Part shown: positions 11,661 to 25,751 of the stretch, piece by piece | Numbering within the stretch: position 1 is the first letter of the stretch | Layout of the letters: the number at the start of each line of letters is the position of its first letter | Assembly (NCBI GenBank): GCA_034766995.1 | Contig: CM068314.1 | Coordinates: 21,275,126-21,339,125 of the forward strand | DNA from: Acanthacorydalis orientalis | Taxonomy: Eukaryota; Arthropoda; Insecta; Megaloptera; Corydalidae | Length of the DNA: 64,000 bases | Direction: 5' to 3' | Notes under the pieces: model-generated | Seen by the model: only the letters and a program-made list of their open reading frames with translations | The model's database searches: none | What the model was told of the DNA's origin: nothing | Position numbers and translations under genes: made by a program

Positions 11661-14269
11661 TTTTCAATCATTGAGTATAATATAAATTATTGGTTATTGT
11701 CTTATATTTATATCTTCAAATAAATGTACTTTTCATAGTAAAGTAATTCAATTATGTTGTAAAAATAGAAAATCTTGTATCGGAGTTGTATTTCACAGAG
11801 AAAAAACAGAACTGTTCTCTTAAAAGGAAATATTGAATTACTTTTACTTCTTGAAATTGAATTATTTTTGTGAAAATAAATATCGTATTCCATTCATATT
11901 GGAACATTTATGTTCGGTCTAGTATTGATTAGACATTTTTAATTAATATAATATAACAGCTTGATATATTGTATTACATATATCATTTTTTTAACATTTA
12001 ATGGTATTGAATGTGTAATTAAACAAAAACACTCGTTGTTATAAAAAAAGTTGTTTTTTTTTTTATTTTTTAAATATACTTTTATTGAAAAAAATCAGAA
12101 AAGTATAGGTTTATGATAAATATTTAAATATTTTTAGTTTCAAAGATATAAAGAAACATAATTTTATAATTGATACCGATTATAAATGTGATTAATAAAA
12201 AATCAGTTTAATAAAAAAAAAACAGTATCATAAAGAAGACAAATTGTTTGATTAGTTATTTGAAAATCATTTTATTGCTGTGCAAATACTAGAAACGAAT
12301 TTAAGTGAAAAACTAAGAATTATAAAAATAATATTATTTTAACTGTTAACTCTTTTATCATGAAACAAAGAATACTTTTAACGAAGAAGTTTAATTAAAA
12401 GTCAATATTTAATTTATCATAGTTGGAATAAATTGATTTAAGAACAAATTTCGTTGTTAATATTGTTTCAATGAACTTTTGAATACATTTTATTTTTAAT
12501 TATGTTTTTGGTTAAAATTTATTATTCAATTCGAGAGATAATTTTTATAAGTATATTTTAATTCATTTTTGTTTTCAAATTCTTATTTTATGACTTAAGA
12601 CTTATTATATGAAAATAATCGGTGCATTTTATTTATTTTTAGTTGTCGAATATTTGATTTTATATTATTTTCTTTTTTTTTATAAAAGATTAAAAAAAGT
12701 TAAATTTAAAATTAAATGATGAAGTTATTGATCAGAGCTTTTTTGATATATTTTTAGTGATACTTCCATTGAGTGTTGTATTTATATATAGAAGCAATAA
12801 TTAAGAAGTAAGAAAAAATGACAAAAGGTTTCCCAACAACAATATTTGTACTGAATTAGATTACATGTTTGTTTCATTTTGTTAGCGCTGTTTTCACGAA
12901 ATGTTTTGTATTATGTGTATGTGTCACAACGCGGCACTTTCTTCCTTCTAATTAAATTACACTAACTCCATAACTCAATGTAAGCTTCAAAGCACCCACA
13001 TATTTTGTTACTACACCTCCGAGATGCATTGATAAATGTGTTTCATTCAAATGAATATGGATGCGTATACATTTTGTTGACATGTCAAGCTGTCATATTT
13101 TCTTTGTTTAGCTTCACGGAATTTGCCATAACAATACAATATCCTCGTTGTTGGTAACGTTTTGATGCAGAATGTTTGTAAAGAACGTATATTTCTTTTT
13201 TATTGTCACGCGTGTGTGACAAACACGTGCTATGTTATAGCGTACGTGGCAACACGCTTCCCTATGGTCGAGATCAGTCGAATTAAGCAGGTGTTGGCGT
13301 ACAAATGTAAAGAAAATTCTACTGCGTTCAAGATGAAAGCTATACGGTACTTTGGGTGGGTATGCGAGCTTAAAACTAATAATATTTAATATGGAACGTC
13401 AATAGAACCTGTAACTTAATTCTGAAATGTATACGTGAACAAGTAAATTTCTCACGGAATGTTCATTACAAAAACAAATTCCCCATCGAACTTTGTATTT
13501 TACTGAAATTATGGTTGAGCATGCAAATTGATGAAAGTATTAGTAACACGTATATAAATGTATTACATCTTTTCAATATTACCTTAAACGGAATGTTTCA
13601 CTACTTTTGAAATTTCCAATAAGGTATTATTTTATAATAAGAGAGGAGGGTAGGGCTATTTGTTATATTTTTTAGCGGTATCTGGCTGATTTTTAAAATA
13701 AAAACTGTATAATATTGTACAAAAATAGTTAATATACGAAAAATCTTTTTTATTTAGAGATGAAGTTTTTTAAAAATGTTTTTGTTTTTAAAGAATTATT
13801 GTATTTTATCCGCGAGCTGAATACTTTTTTATGGTATGTTAAATAAGTTATTATACAATTGAAATAAATAACATAGAATAACACATTTTAAATGAAAATA
13901 TTAAAAAAAAACTGAATTACATAAATTAATAAATATTTAACTTATTAAAGACTATAATTATATGTGTAAATTAAAGTATAATAAAAACTATTCACCATCA
14001 TTTGAAAGCATAAAATATTTATATTTTTCATGAAGAAATATTAGTAAAGATGGAACACTTTTACGATTTCTACGGACAGCCAACGCTATTATTACCAATT
14101 ATTCTTTTTTCTTTACAGTAACAACTCACAATAATTTGGATTTTTTTTAAATAATAATTTATAATGGAGTCTGCATATGGTTCTCAGACTTCCCTTGTAC
14201 ATGTTTTCATACTGAACTTATGTTTATTGTCAACTTTATAAAGATTATCAAAGAACAAAGAACCGTCAT

Positions 14270-14521
14270 GGGATTAAAAGCTGTGACATGACCTAAATTA
14301 GTGGCCTAAAGCGTTCTTGTTGATAATTTTCAATGCCGTGTAGGTTAAACAAAGAACTAGTTGTTAGATATTTTTAAATTGTTTTACAAACTTCACCAAT
14401 TGTGATATTATTGGCAAGAGTAAAATCGTATATTAATTTACACAAAATTTTATTTTTTAAACCATAAAACAATATTGTCTGCATAAATAAAATTTCTTAT
14501 TCTTATGTATTTGTAAATACT
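14270..14521 (+). repeat. dispersed repeat R1, copy 1
   Basis: About 250 bases starting GGATTAAAAGCTGTGACATG are clearly similar to 20047-20298. They share GTTAGATATTTTTAA, CACCAATTGTGATATTATTG and AATATTGTCTG blocks in the same order and orientation. No coding potential is seen. The other copy lies inside a TTAA-bounded element, so this one is probably a truncated relative. Confidence 0.65.
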
Positions 14522-15237
14522 TATCTATAATGAAAAAAACACTAAAACTATAGCAATATTTTCCATAATATTGTTTTTTCATATACCATTGAATTGTCAT
14601 GTGATTTACATCATATCGACTTATCTCTGTCAAAGACAATTCTTCGTCAATAAATTTTTCTGAATTTTTTCGAAATCTAAATTGGCATTCTTTTTTGTGT
14701 TTTTTTCTTTTTTTAATTTTTACTTAATTTATCAAAAAATATATTTATTGTTATATGTTTAATTGAGTAGGTGTATAATTCACATAAAATTAATTTCAAT
14801 AGACCGACTTGTACTAAGTAACAACGTTGTCTTTGGTTATTATAAAAACGAGTTCCTCTTTGATAATCGGAGATTAGTTACATTGCTTATCTTTTAAGAA
14901 ATAATAATATAATTAATAACATATTTAAACATTAAAGAATACGTTTTTTTTTAAAAAAAAATATGCTGGAATTAAAATAACATTATTATATACTTGTACT
15001 AAATAATTCGACTAGATACTGATTTGCATAAATTTTACTCTTGACATTAAAAACAAACAATCGATTAATATTCAATCATGCTTTATCTTAAGAGTTCCGT
15101 GAATCATAAACAGAAGGCTGACTGGTGTTTTTATAAAATAATATATTCAGCTAATTATAATAAAAGAATTCGTAAAAAAATCGTAGAAAAACATACCGTT
15201 ATAACTATTAGCCCCACCCATCCCTATTTTCACATAC

Positions 15238-15239
15238 AG

Positions 15240-15279
<40 letters not shown>

Positions 15280-15287
15280 TATATATA

Positions 15288-15358
<71 letters not shown>
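15238..15358. repeat. (CA)n(TA)n compound microsatellite
   Basis: CACACA run followed by TA blocks separated by TATTA interruptions. Confidence 0.95.
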
Positions 15359-15362
<4 letters not shown>

Positions 15363-16722
15363 TATATTCGTAAACTGTTAAAAATTTTACAAAAGTTAAT
15401 GTTATTTACATTATACTTATTTAAAAATTAAACAAAAACAATTACTCCGATAAGTAAAAAAACTGATATTTTTAATGTAACGTTTTTCTACTGCTATTCA
15501 TTTCATGCTTTCAACAGAGATCAACAAACGCAAGATAATCCTAAAAAAACGTTGTAGAAGAAAAAATCGACAGGGAAAGTTTTCATCATCCTTAGGCGCA
15601 CTTTTCGTTAATTTGTTTTTATTTTATGTAAGTTATTATTTAGGAAAAATATTAAATTACTAAATTGATAAAAAATAATGGCCATTAGAGTAAAATGAAT
15701 TAGAATGTTAATTTTTCTACTAAAGTTAAAAAAAAAATGAAAAAAATACGAGAATTTTATTTATAAAATATAATTCGATGATATAAAAATCCTTTGTACA
15801 TGTTTGGAATGGATATCAAAATTGATTGAATGTGTATTAAAATAAATACTTTTTGTTTGTATTTTGTATATGACACGTTTTATATCGTTATTTTATTATA
15901 AGAAAAATTCATGAATGAAGTAATTCAATTATTCAGTCTTATATGAAGTCTTCAAAATACAAATAATTACAAAAAAAATATATGATGTTTTAATGTGCCA
16001 TGAAAATTCATTATTTTATAATCATATACCTGTTTGATTGATTTAGTTAGTGATTTTTATTAATTTAATTTAAAATGATGTATTCTTTTAGTAAAATAAA
16101 ATATCAATGGAATAATGTTTAAATTTTAACAAAATATTTATTTGCACATACAGTTTCATTTCTCATATGATTATATCTAGAATAATAACATATGAAATTC
16201 AAATTTTATAACAACGTCTTATGATTTTAATTTATAAAATACAGAAAAAATTTCTGCATAATCATATTCTGTAAAAACTTTTATAAAGAAACTATATTTT
16301 AATACATTTTTTAAGTAGATATTTTGGCGTAAAAACAACATGGAATGCTTATTAAACATTGACAATTTACAAAAAGTTTTGTGATTATAAGCTTGTACCT
16401 GCCGTTACTATTATTTTTATTATATTATTTGTACTTTGTTTTAAAAAAAATACATTATTCTTGTTTTCATGTGTTACGTTTTTATTTTAAGGTATTTTGC
16501 TGCTTTATTTTCATATTTATGTATAGAAATATTAAAAATTATCAAAAATTATTTATCTTCATATTTATTATAATAATTAAGATGTCATTTGCAATTCCTT
16601 ATTTCGGTATTTCGGTAAGGTATTGAATAGTAAACATTAACAATTTTTTTTTATTATAAAATTATTCAATTGATATGAACTTCTTCACTCTTAATAAATC
16701 AATCTATCGGTACAAGTGTTTT

Positions 16723-16737
16723 ATTATATATATATAT

Positions 16738-16809
<72 letters not shown>

Positions 16810-16869
16810 GTATGAATGGAAAAAGATAAAAATTCTATTTTGTGTTGTTTTATTTGCTGAATTATTTTT

Positions 16870-16924
<55 letters not shown>
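16723..16924. repeat. two (TA)n tracts separated by 65 bases
   Basis: TA runs at 16723-16806 and 16872-16924. Confidence 0.95.
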
Positions 16925-16926
<2 letters not shown>

Positions 16927-17759
16927 CCTACATAAGTATATTTGTAAATATTTTTTTATTTTGTTATAAAAATATTTTTTTAAAAACATCAGACGTGTTC
17001 GACTGTTTAGTTTTTGTTAAAAAAATCCGCTTAGAAGTGTAAGTATTCAAAAATTGTAAATAAAATGTATTTCTCTTGTTAGAAAACATGTAATCTTTTT
17101 TGTATGTGTTTTCTCACAGTGCTTAATTCTTCTTTTCTGAATTCGTTACATACAAAACCTAAACAAAATCTTATCAAAACCGTAAGTAGAGATAAACGAA
17201 AAAAGAATGATTCTTGATTAATCTTATAAGATCTGTAATCTTCTTAGAGCCTTTCAATTCGTTTATTTGTAAAGATTGCATTCAAAATTCTTACAAATCA
17301 TTTTATGCCATAAAATATACATATCTGATTTTCGTTTCTCCTATTTTACGATACACTTTGTAACTAATTTCCAGTATATTGCTAGATATGTTTCATTCCT
17401 TTATATATAAATGAGAAATTAGAAACGATTTATTAATCATTATTCCATTGATTAATATATTTATTGTTGATAGTTTTTATACTATTATTTTTTTGTGAAT
17501 TTTTAAATTATTTTCTTATACATGTATATATAATTGACTTACGTATGAAGATACTTTGGTGTTTACGTGAAGTATGCTGAATATAATTTTTAAATATGGT
17601 AATTTTTTAAATATAATGCAAAAATTAATTAAGTTTATCGACCTGATTTCACAAATGATTTTGTTTTCATCCCACGAACCACCTTTTTTTTCAAAAGTTT
17701 TCGATAAATCGTTACTAATCATTTTTTATTGGTGCTTGTCTCATTTCGCATCATATGCA

Positions 17760-17965
17760 TTTCAATGGTGATGTCATTATCTTCAGAGTATCAAAGTACA
17801 GAAAAAAATAATCATATTTTTGGTACTTTGGTCATCTAAAGATGAAGGAATTTCTATCGAAATTCGTATAAGCAATAATCAAGAATGATGATTATGGTTT
17901 ATTGAATATTTTTGACCAAAAAAAAACTTTATGATTTGTGGAGTGGAAAAATAATTCTTTTGAGA
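17760..17965. repeat. dispersed AT-rich repeat R2, copy 1
   Basis: It contains TTCAATGGTGATGTCATTAT, TTCAGAGT and a block reading GAATATTTTTGACC followed by an A-run. These recur in the same order at 63199-63350 (TTCAATGATGGTGCCATTAT, TTTTCAGAGT, AAACATTTTTAATCAGA). A related inverted-arm unit is at 18599-18737. It looks like an old non-coding transposon. Confidence 0.45.
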
Positions 17966-18124
17966 GAGAGAATTTATCCACAGCTTTAGAACTGTAATTA
18001 TCCACCGGCTTGTTTTTCTTGTCATAAATGTCTTTATGTATCTTATAAAATGTTATATGTATATTGTTAATTATGTAAGTAACATTCTTTATTTAGTTTT
18101 AGTTAGTGTAATTACTATCAACAG

Positions 18125-18127
<3 letters not shown>

Positions 18128-18184
<57 letters not shown>
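18128..18184. repeat. (TA)n microsatellite
   Basis: Pure TA run. Confidence 0.95.
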
Positions 18185-18187
<3 letters not shown>

Positions 18188-18598
18188 CAAAATATAATTT
18201 TGTTTATCGCTGTAAAATAGTCTTAAATAAACTCAAATAAAACTATTAAAAAATATTCGAACATTTTGTTAATAATAAGTATTAGATGCGCAGCCAATCA
18301 AATAAAAAGACTTGAAACATTAAAAATGACGGCCATGTGTGGCAGATATTAAAATATATTTCTAAGTCGATTAAATTGGCTGAATGCCGCCGAATTAGTC
18401 CAGTTTTTGTACCAGAACTTTCTGGAGTTGAAGTTATTAGTTTAGTTTTGAAATGTTGATTTTTAGTTCGCTCATTTTCGACTTGCTGATGTACAGAGGG
18501 TCCTATTCGTTTTCGTATTATATAATACTACTTATCATAATACCGTTTTGGCATTTTCGCTGAATTTACTTTCACAAATAAATTTTTCTCTCAGTCCA

Positions 18599-18737
18599 CA
18601 AGCTACAAAAATTTTTTTGATCAAAAATGTTCAAAAATGATTATTGGTCATTCATCGAAGTACACATAAACAACAACCGAATATCAACAGTAACCATTTA
18701 TTGAACATTTTTGATCAGAAACATTTTTGTAGTATGT
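18599..18737. repeat. inverted-arm (foldback) unit of repeat R2
   Basis: The left arm CTACAAAAATTTTTTTGATC and AAAAATGTTCAA is mirrored on the right by TTGAACATTTTTGATCAGAA and ACATTTTTGTAG. The arms are about 35 bases and the central loop about 65. The arm motif GAACATTTTTGATCAGA recurs at 63007. Probably a short MITE. Confidence 0.6.
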
Positions 18738-19748
18738 GTGATGACGGAAAATTCATTTCTTAAAGCTTGTCTTTTACACTTGTCTTTGTCTAAAAATCAT
18801 TCGATTATAAGTAGGGGAAGTTTTCTATGGTAAAACACATTTATCATTCTATTCCCAAATTGTTTATCTCTCTTGTAATTATATAATACTAAAATCTATC
18901 GGACACATTATGTAAACTATTATGTTAACTATTTTTCTAGTTTTATTTTCAGTAATTATGTGTATATATATATATATATATATAAACGAGAATTATGAAT
19001 TAATATTTAAATACAATAAAATCAATACTTCCATACAAGATACTTGATGAAATATTATTTCTATTTTAATAAAAAGTTCATATTAAAACTTGTTATATTT
19101 ACAAGTAATACATAAGAAATCTACAGTATATTGATAATGTAATAGATTAAATTGAAAATTAATTGATTAAAGACTCCGATTAACAATTATAATTAATATT
19201 ACTTTTTTTTTGTTACCGTTTTATTTTCGAAATATATTTCAAAATGATAAATAAACTTGATTGGGTAAAAATCTTCAAGAATTAATTATAATTAGGAATC
19301 AGTTTCAATTAGAAATGGAACAAAAAACTTTAGGGTATTTGTAATATTAATTTGAAATGATTTTCTTAATGTGATTAAAAGATTAGTATATTAAAATTAT
19401 GAATGAGCTAAGATTTTATAATAAATATATATATATTTCTTTTATTTGAATAAAAATATAAGTGTATTTATTATTAAATTGTTTCATTTATGCTGTACTA
19501 CCTTCATTTTTGTATGTGAATATTTGTGCTGTATTATTTCTTTTATTAGAAAAATATTCATAGAAAAGTTGTACGTGTACAGAGTTAATACAAGATTCCA
19601 CGAATTTTTTTATAGTTGTCAATACAACGGTTTGATCTTTTTATATTAAAAGTTGACATACAAAAAAATCTACTTTTCTTATAGGAAATATATTAGAGGA
19701 TTTTGTTATGAATATCGATAGGTTTTAATATTATGGTAATAATATTAA

Positions 19749-20801
19749 CCCTTTTACTACCTTGCAAGTTTTCATGTAGCGCCCAAAAGTACCTTGGAAA
19801 ATATGTATTTTTGAAGCCATTTTTTCTTAAAAATAAAGATAATTTTATGATTTTTTTTGCATTTTATTGTAAAAATATATAGTTTTACAGTTAAGAGAAA
19901 GAAAAAGAATATTTTCCATAAATTGAAAGGTTATAATCAATGGTAAAAAAAATTTCTCTTTGGAAAAAATCACTTTGGTATAAACAATTTCATATTTTTG
20001 AAGAAATAAAAACAATTGTATTTAATGGAATACAAAAGCATTATGATGATTAAAAGCTGTGACACGAACCAGATTAGTGACAAAAGCGTTCTTAATGATA
20101 ATTTTTAGTACCGTGTACGTAAAACAAAGAATTAGTTGTTAGATATTTTTAATTTTTGTTTACAAACTACACCAATTGTGATATTATTGGCAAAGTAAAA
20201 TTGCAAACTAGTTTACACTAAATTTTATTTTTTAAGCCACAAAATAATATTGTCTGTATAAATAACATGTTCTTATTCTTGTGCATTTGTAAATACTTCA
20301 TGCTTTTTTTTGTATTGTATTCTATAATGTATGTAGTTTTACATAACAAAAAGTAGAATAATATTTTCCATAAATTAAAAGGTTGTAATCAACGGTAAAA
20401 AAATTTTCGTCTCTTTGGAAAAAGTTTCACTTTTGTACACACATTTTCATATTTTTAAGGAAATGAAAACAAATGTATTTAATGGAATACAAAATTATAT
20501 GCACTTTTTAATAAAACGATATAAATAGAAAGATTGTAACGAGTGCACTGAAACACAAGTCAACATGTGAAAGTCGGTGCCGTTAACTTCGTGTATTTTC
20601 GTTTATGTGAGTCGAAACTTGGTGAAACATGTATATTCCTGTTCAGTGGAAATATTTTCCAGTATAAAAATCCATTTTATAAAAATAAAGTGTTATTAAA
20701 TGGGTTCAAATTGTATTGAAAATAAAAAATCGAATATTGGCTCAAGGTGTTTCTCGAGAAAAATGGCGTACCGATATATCGGCTCTAAGTTACTAAGAAG
20801 G
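19749..20801. mobile_element. TTAA-bounded element (piggyBac-like) with internal duplication
   Basis: It is flanked by TTAA at 19745-19748 and 20802-20805. The left end CCCTTTTACTACCTTGCAAG and the inverted right end CCTTCTTAGTAACTTAGAGC are partly alike. Inside, a segment around 19857-20036 (ATTTTCCATAAATT, GGTTRTAATCAAYGGTAAAA, GTATTTAATGGAATACAAAA) is repeated at 20305-20492, with repeat R1 (20047-20298) between the two. Near the right end is the palindrome CCGATATATCGG. There is no transposase. The end match is only moderate. Confidence 0.5.
20047..20298 (+). repeat. dispersed repeat R1, copy 2
   Basis: Same sequence family as 14270-14521, here lying between the two internal duplicates of the TTAA-bounded element at 19749-20801. 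Confidence 0.6.
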
Positions 20802-21314
20802 TTAAGATAACTAATGATTAATATAATGAAGATGAAATAATTTTGTTCTCATGTTATAAACAAATATTTTGCTGCAATTATTTTCAATTTTATCTTATTG
20901 TTTTAAATTATTGTCACTGCATTAAATTATTAAGTATTTATTTAGGGCACTCTTAAGAAATTTCGTTTATAATAAAGTAAATAAAATATCCAGTGCTTTT
21001 AGATCCAACGACGTATTTTAATGTATTTGTTGTCGTTAATATTTAAAGTGATTTAATTGATAAGACTTATTACTAGATTTATACAAAAAAAAAGTATTCT
21101 TTTTATATATTTTCTTCTTTTTTATTGTAACTAAAGTTCTTGTATTAAAAGGTACAGGAACGTTTGAAAAATAAATAGAAATTTAAAAAGCGTGCTTAAA
21201 GATATTGTCATATCACAGACAAAAAATGTGAATACCATAAATTTGTACTGATGTATTACACTAAGGCATGTATATTTTTCTAGTTTTATGTTTACAAAAT
21301 TTACACACCTATTA

Positions 21315-21330
21315 TATCTATCTATCTATC

Positions 21331-21414
<84 letters not shown>

Positions 21415-21418
21415 TATG
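21315..21418. repeat. (TCTA)n(TA)n(TG) compound microsatellite
   Basis: Four or five ATCT units followed by TA runs with TG interruptions. Confidence 0.9.
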
Positions 21419-21759
21419 CACCGATTTATGAAAATATAACAAATATGCATTTTAATTGAAATGGTATGTAAACATTTCTAATATTCCTCTCATTACTACC
21501 AAAGCCTATAAACTAAATCGCTGAAAATACATGTCCGAACTTTCTTCGTGCTTAGAATACAAATAAGAGAAATAGGCGACTTTATTGGCTTGACAGTAAA
21601 AGTACGTGCATACTCAATAAAAAGGACATTCATTTCTTCAAACGGGTTTACAGAGGTTGGGAAGGTATGTCTTTATTACATTTTCGCTTTCTTTTAACGA
21701 CAATGATAATAGTTTTTTCTCTTCGTTAATTTATTGTACAATTTAGTTCTTATCTTGCT

Positions 21760-21778
21760 TATATATATATATACACAA

Positions 21779-21851
<73 letters not shown>
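21760..21851. repeat. (CA)n(TA)n compound microsatellite
   Basis: TA, then a CACACA run, then TA to 21851. Confidence 0.9.
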
Positions 21852-21852
<1 letters not shown>

Positions 21853-22173
21853 TCTCAGACGTTTGTATGAAATTGTATTTATGTATAATAAATTATAAAA
21901 AAAACTTTGGTGTTCCTAACAAATTGTTCCGCAACTTCCTACAGAGAACATATTTATGGCATTCACGTTTCTCATCTGTGATGTGACAATACCCTTAAGC
22001 GCGCTTTCTAAAACTCTATTTATCATTTCAAACATTTCTGTGCATTTTTATCAAAAACTCATAACTTTTCATTCCATATGATTTGTTAGTACATTAATCA
22101 ATTATGCAATTTTAACAGGTAAATATTATGATTCTGAATAAGCGTTTGTGGATAATGTGTAAGTTTTATCAAT

Positions 22174-22178
<5 letters not shown>

Positions 22179-22242
<64 letters not shown>
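22179..22242. repeat. (TA)n microsatellite
   Basis: Pure TA run. Confidence 0.95.
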
Positions 22243-22246
<4 letters not shown>

Positions 22247-22800
22247 TAAAGTCAAGTTTCAAGTATAACAGATACAAAGAAGCATGTCAGCTAAAATGAT
22301 AAATGAGAGAGAATTTCAACCGAATAAAATCTCAAAAGGGCTATAAAAAACAAATATATATTAATCTTAATTTCATTAGGAATTATTTTATTGAAATACT
22401 TTTCTTTCTGTAATTAATATTTACGTTGATCCTTTCTGACATTTAAATGCAAATTTATGATTTCTCCACTTGTTTTTACACTCGGCAAATAACACGTCAT
22501 AAAATGGGTCGCAGACGTTAAAAAAGTGTAACGAAACGTGTATTGCAGGAAATACTTTTGTAGTACTGTGTCGTGGTTTTATTTGATTTAATTACGTTAT
22601 TTAGGAGTAGAGTCGTAATTAATGGTTTAAAATGTAATAAGTTTCGGTTAAGATAAAATGAATTTGTGAATTTATAATTTTTCGTTTTTCAAAAGAGTTC
22701 TATTTTTACATAAGGATTTAAATATTTTTTGTGCTTTTTTTTAAAAAAAAGAAATTCGTTTGATTTTTATATTTTTTTAAAAGAAATTTCTATATTTTTA

Positions 22801-22893
22801 TTAGGCTGATAGAAAAATAATTGCGGTTGATGACCAAATTCATGTACATTTACATCTTCTTTGATTTTTCTATCTGTTTTAAGTGGTCCATTA
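22801..22893. mobile_element. solo mariner end fragment
   Basis: TTAGGCTGATAGAAAAATAA is followed by TTGCGGTTGATGACC, the left terminus of the same mariner family as the copy that starts 150 bases further on (22951). Only about 90 bases remain. TA precedes it. Confidence 0.6.
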
Positions 22894-22950
22894 TCTTTTG
22901 AAAAAATATGTTTTAAATGTAAAAAAATACAGTTTCAATAGTATATATTA

Positions 22951-23513
22951 TCAGGTAGGTAGAAAAATAATTGCGGTTTATGACCTTTAAATTCATATAC
23001 ATTTTTCTCAGACAGCTGTTTTAAGTGGTCCAGAACTGTTAGATGACTAACCCCTAAATTTTGTGCAAGCTCTCGATTTATTGTGTGTCGTTCTTATTCA
23101 GTTAACTTCTTCAGTTGGTCGTTATGAACGGACGAAGGACGCCCGCAACTTTCTTCATCTTCAAGGCTCTCATCTCCAGTACAACATTTTTGGAACTACT
23201 ATTGCACCGTACGTTCCTTATCAGTATCCACACCAAAAGCATCGTTTAGTTTACGAGCAATTTCTGCTGCTTTACCAACCGTTTTGAACTCATACAAAAA
23301 ATTGTTCTTATTTGCTTTTTTCCATATTTAATTCAATAGTCCAATTTGAAGCAAAATTAGTAATAAAACTAAAGTTGATGTTATCAAAATACAGACCGAA
23401 AAATGTACTTTAAAATGATATTAACATGAACACAATGAAATGACACTTGCATTGAAAAAAAATAAGGTTGGAATTTAGAAAACAAAAACTGCAAGTATTT
23501 TCCTACCACGTAA
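22951..23513 (-). mobile_element. internally deleted mariner, cecropia/SETMAR-like family B
   Basis: The left end AGGTAGGTAGAAAAATAATT and the right end (inverting to GTGGTAGGAAAATACTTGCA) mark a 563-base copy of the family seen full-length at 54304-55572. What remains on the minus strand is the N-terminal, helix-turn-helix part of the transposase. The catalytic region has been deleted. It cannot be autonomous. Confidence 0.75.
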
Positions 23514-23877
23514 TACCTTGAAATAAATTACTACTTATAACAGAAAACTTATCTAGTCCTTATACCATTCGAATACTATAGTATATAAAGGTTTCGATAC
23601 AGAATTCAGTTATATATAAGTCATTAGTTAACGTAGCTATTTTATTAGTTTTTCTACGAGTCAGTGACCCACTTAGTATTTAATGAGGAACAGTTTTACG
23701 AGATGATTTTGTTTTGTTTTCTAATATATTTTCTCTTTTACTTTGGGGGTCAGAGTCCCTTACCCCCGCTGGGTGGATCACTGGTACGAGTCCTTGTCTT
23801 TATAATATCGAGATGTCTTGTGTTCTTCTTTCGTTTTACACATGGTTATTATTTATTATTTCTTCAATGTCAGTATG

Positions 23878-23938
<61 letters not shown>
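23878..23938. repeat. (TA)n microsatellite
   Basis: Pure TA run after a short TATG lead. Confidence 0.95.
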
Positions 23939-23939
<1 letters not shown>

Positions 23940-25693
23940 TTATCTGGAGGGATCGTGTACATTTCACATTTTTACTACATATAAAATACTATAATTTTTA
24001 ACAATAAATGGAAATTTCGTCTTAAAATAATATGAATATTTAAAAAAAAACTATATAATTTATTTTAAATTATTAATAGTTTATATAGCGAAAACGTGTA
24101 GAACTAAATAGTTAAATTTATATATTTAATTATTTGATAGCCATATTAAGAAAAATATAAAACTTCCTATGTAGTATGTTTGTATAGAACGTTGTAATTT
24201 ATATGAAGTAGGTTGAGTTTTTCTTTTCTTTGAAGTTACTTTTTTAATTGGTCTGCGTTTAAGCATCATTTAAACTGTCTGTTTTTAAGTACACGTCGTT
24301 TGAAAGACAACTGATATTACTTAAAGTCCAGAAAATAATCAGAGACAGTAATTATATAAAACCATTTACAGTAATTACCGGTGTTTTTATGAAGATAGAC
24401 GGTAAGAAATCTAGACTTTTCGATTTTCAATTTACATTAATTTGTTTTAATGTTTCAATCGTATTTATGTTGTTTGCTTTTAAGATCTCTTGATATTATG
24501 TATATATCTATTACTAGTTACTATTTCACAATCAACAAATAATTTATGCCGTAAAAGGACAAGGTTAATTGAGTTTATACATCTATTCTATTTTTTCGGC
24601 GTGTTTTTTCTCCAGTGTCGCTTATTTGTAATTCTTTTTAGTTTTTCTGCTACTGTATAAATAATTAAAATATTCACAAATAAACAAAGTATAATTATAC
24701 AGTGTGAATAATTAAAGTACCAAACGTTTGGTTTATGACAGACAAACATCTGATTTATGTTTCTGTAAATTCCTTTTACTGTAAAATTATACATTTCCAG
24801 ACAGGTAAAGTACTTCCAATTAGACATTTTTCACTCAATGACGTATTATCTAAATAAATGATACTCAAAGAAATACAGGCACAAATGTTTAGTTTTATAC
24901 AGATTATTTTCTAACTGGATAAGCCGTACAAGAATAATAGATGTTTTATTTTATATAGAAACGTTTAAACCTTATTTAATGCTATAAGCTGTATGCATCT
25001 TTAAAATAAGAATAAAAGGTTAAAGTACTTTTATATAACGAAAAAATTACTCATATTTTTGTTAAGAAATTATTCTTGATTGTTGTACAAGTCGATATAG
25101 TTTTATTTCTATTATTACTATTAATTAATTAATTGAATTAAAATGTTTATAATAACCTTTCCCCCCTCTCTCTCCTTTCTCTCTTTCTATATATATTCAT
25201 ACATTTTTCAAGCATCAATTTATTAAAAACTATAATGACCTATTTTCTTGAAAAAAACATGTCTATTAAATTTCATACATTTATATGATTGATGTATGAT
25301 ATTTGTTCAAAATATAATTACATACATTTAGGAAATTGGCTTTTAGTTAATAAAAGCCGATACGTAATTACATCTCTTATTGGTAATTCCATTAATGATT
25401 TGTCTAGGGATAAAGAAATGCTTCGTGTATAATTTCTCGCACAATTTAATATGAGATTATGGACGTAAAAGGACTAATCGATGCATGAAAATTTAAATCT
25501 TATCATGTCTTGAGGTTGTAATTAATATCCCGTCTATTGAATCGTTGAAGTTGTGTAGATTGCAATTTTCACTGAGACAACTTTCAATATTCCTTACATG
25601 ATTTATAATATAGATAATATTAAACTGAACACGCGTTACAAATAGAAACATTTTTAATATTTATGTTTTTTTCACTATTATAATAATTTATAG

Positions 25694-25697
<4 letters not shown>

Positions 25698-25749
<52 letters not shown>
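25698..25749. repeat. (TA)n microsatellite
   Basis: Pure TA run. Confidence 0.95.

Positions 25750-25751
<2 letters not shown>

Larger units (their letters stand above)
8688..14269. other. long gene-poor AT-rich stretch
   Basis: Apart from three microsatellites, the only local structure is a direct repeat TATTGAATTGTTTTACTCAA at 9384 and 9433 and a GC-richer patch at 12890-13400. That patch holds one 75-codon frame (13162-13389) without a recognised domain, splice context or homologue that I know. Confidence 0.5.
14522..17759. other. gene-poor AT-rich stretch
   Basis: Only microsatellites were identified. The hydrophobic frame at 16381-16626 is Phe/Tyr/Ile-rich, as expected from T-rich DNA, and is not called. 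Confidence 0.5.
20806..22800. other. AT-rich DNA with microsatellites, no gene seen
   Basis: 21480-21680 and 21900-22120 are slightly GC-richer but have no open frame or repeat structure that I recognise. Confidence 0.45.

Noticed and set aside
13162..13389. 75-codon frame in a GC-richer patch
   Set aside because: Starts with Met and has mixed composition, but I see no domain and no convincing splice or promoter context. Left as unannotated.
16381..16626. Hydrophobic 81-codon frame that could look like a membrane protein
   Set aside because: Phe/Leu/Ile/Tyr richness is expected from T-rich DNA. No start context, splice sites or recognised family.
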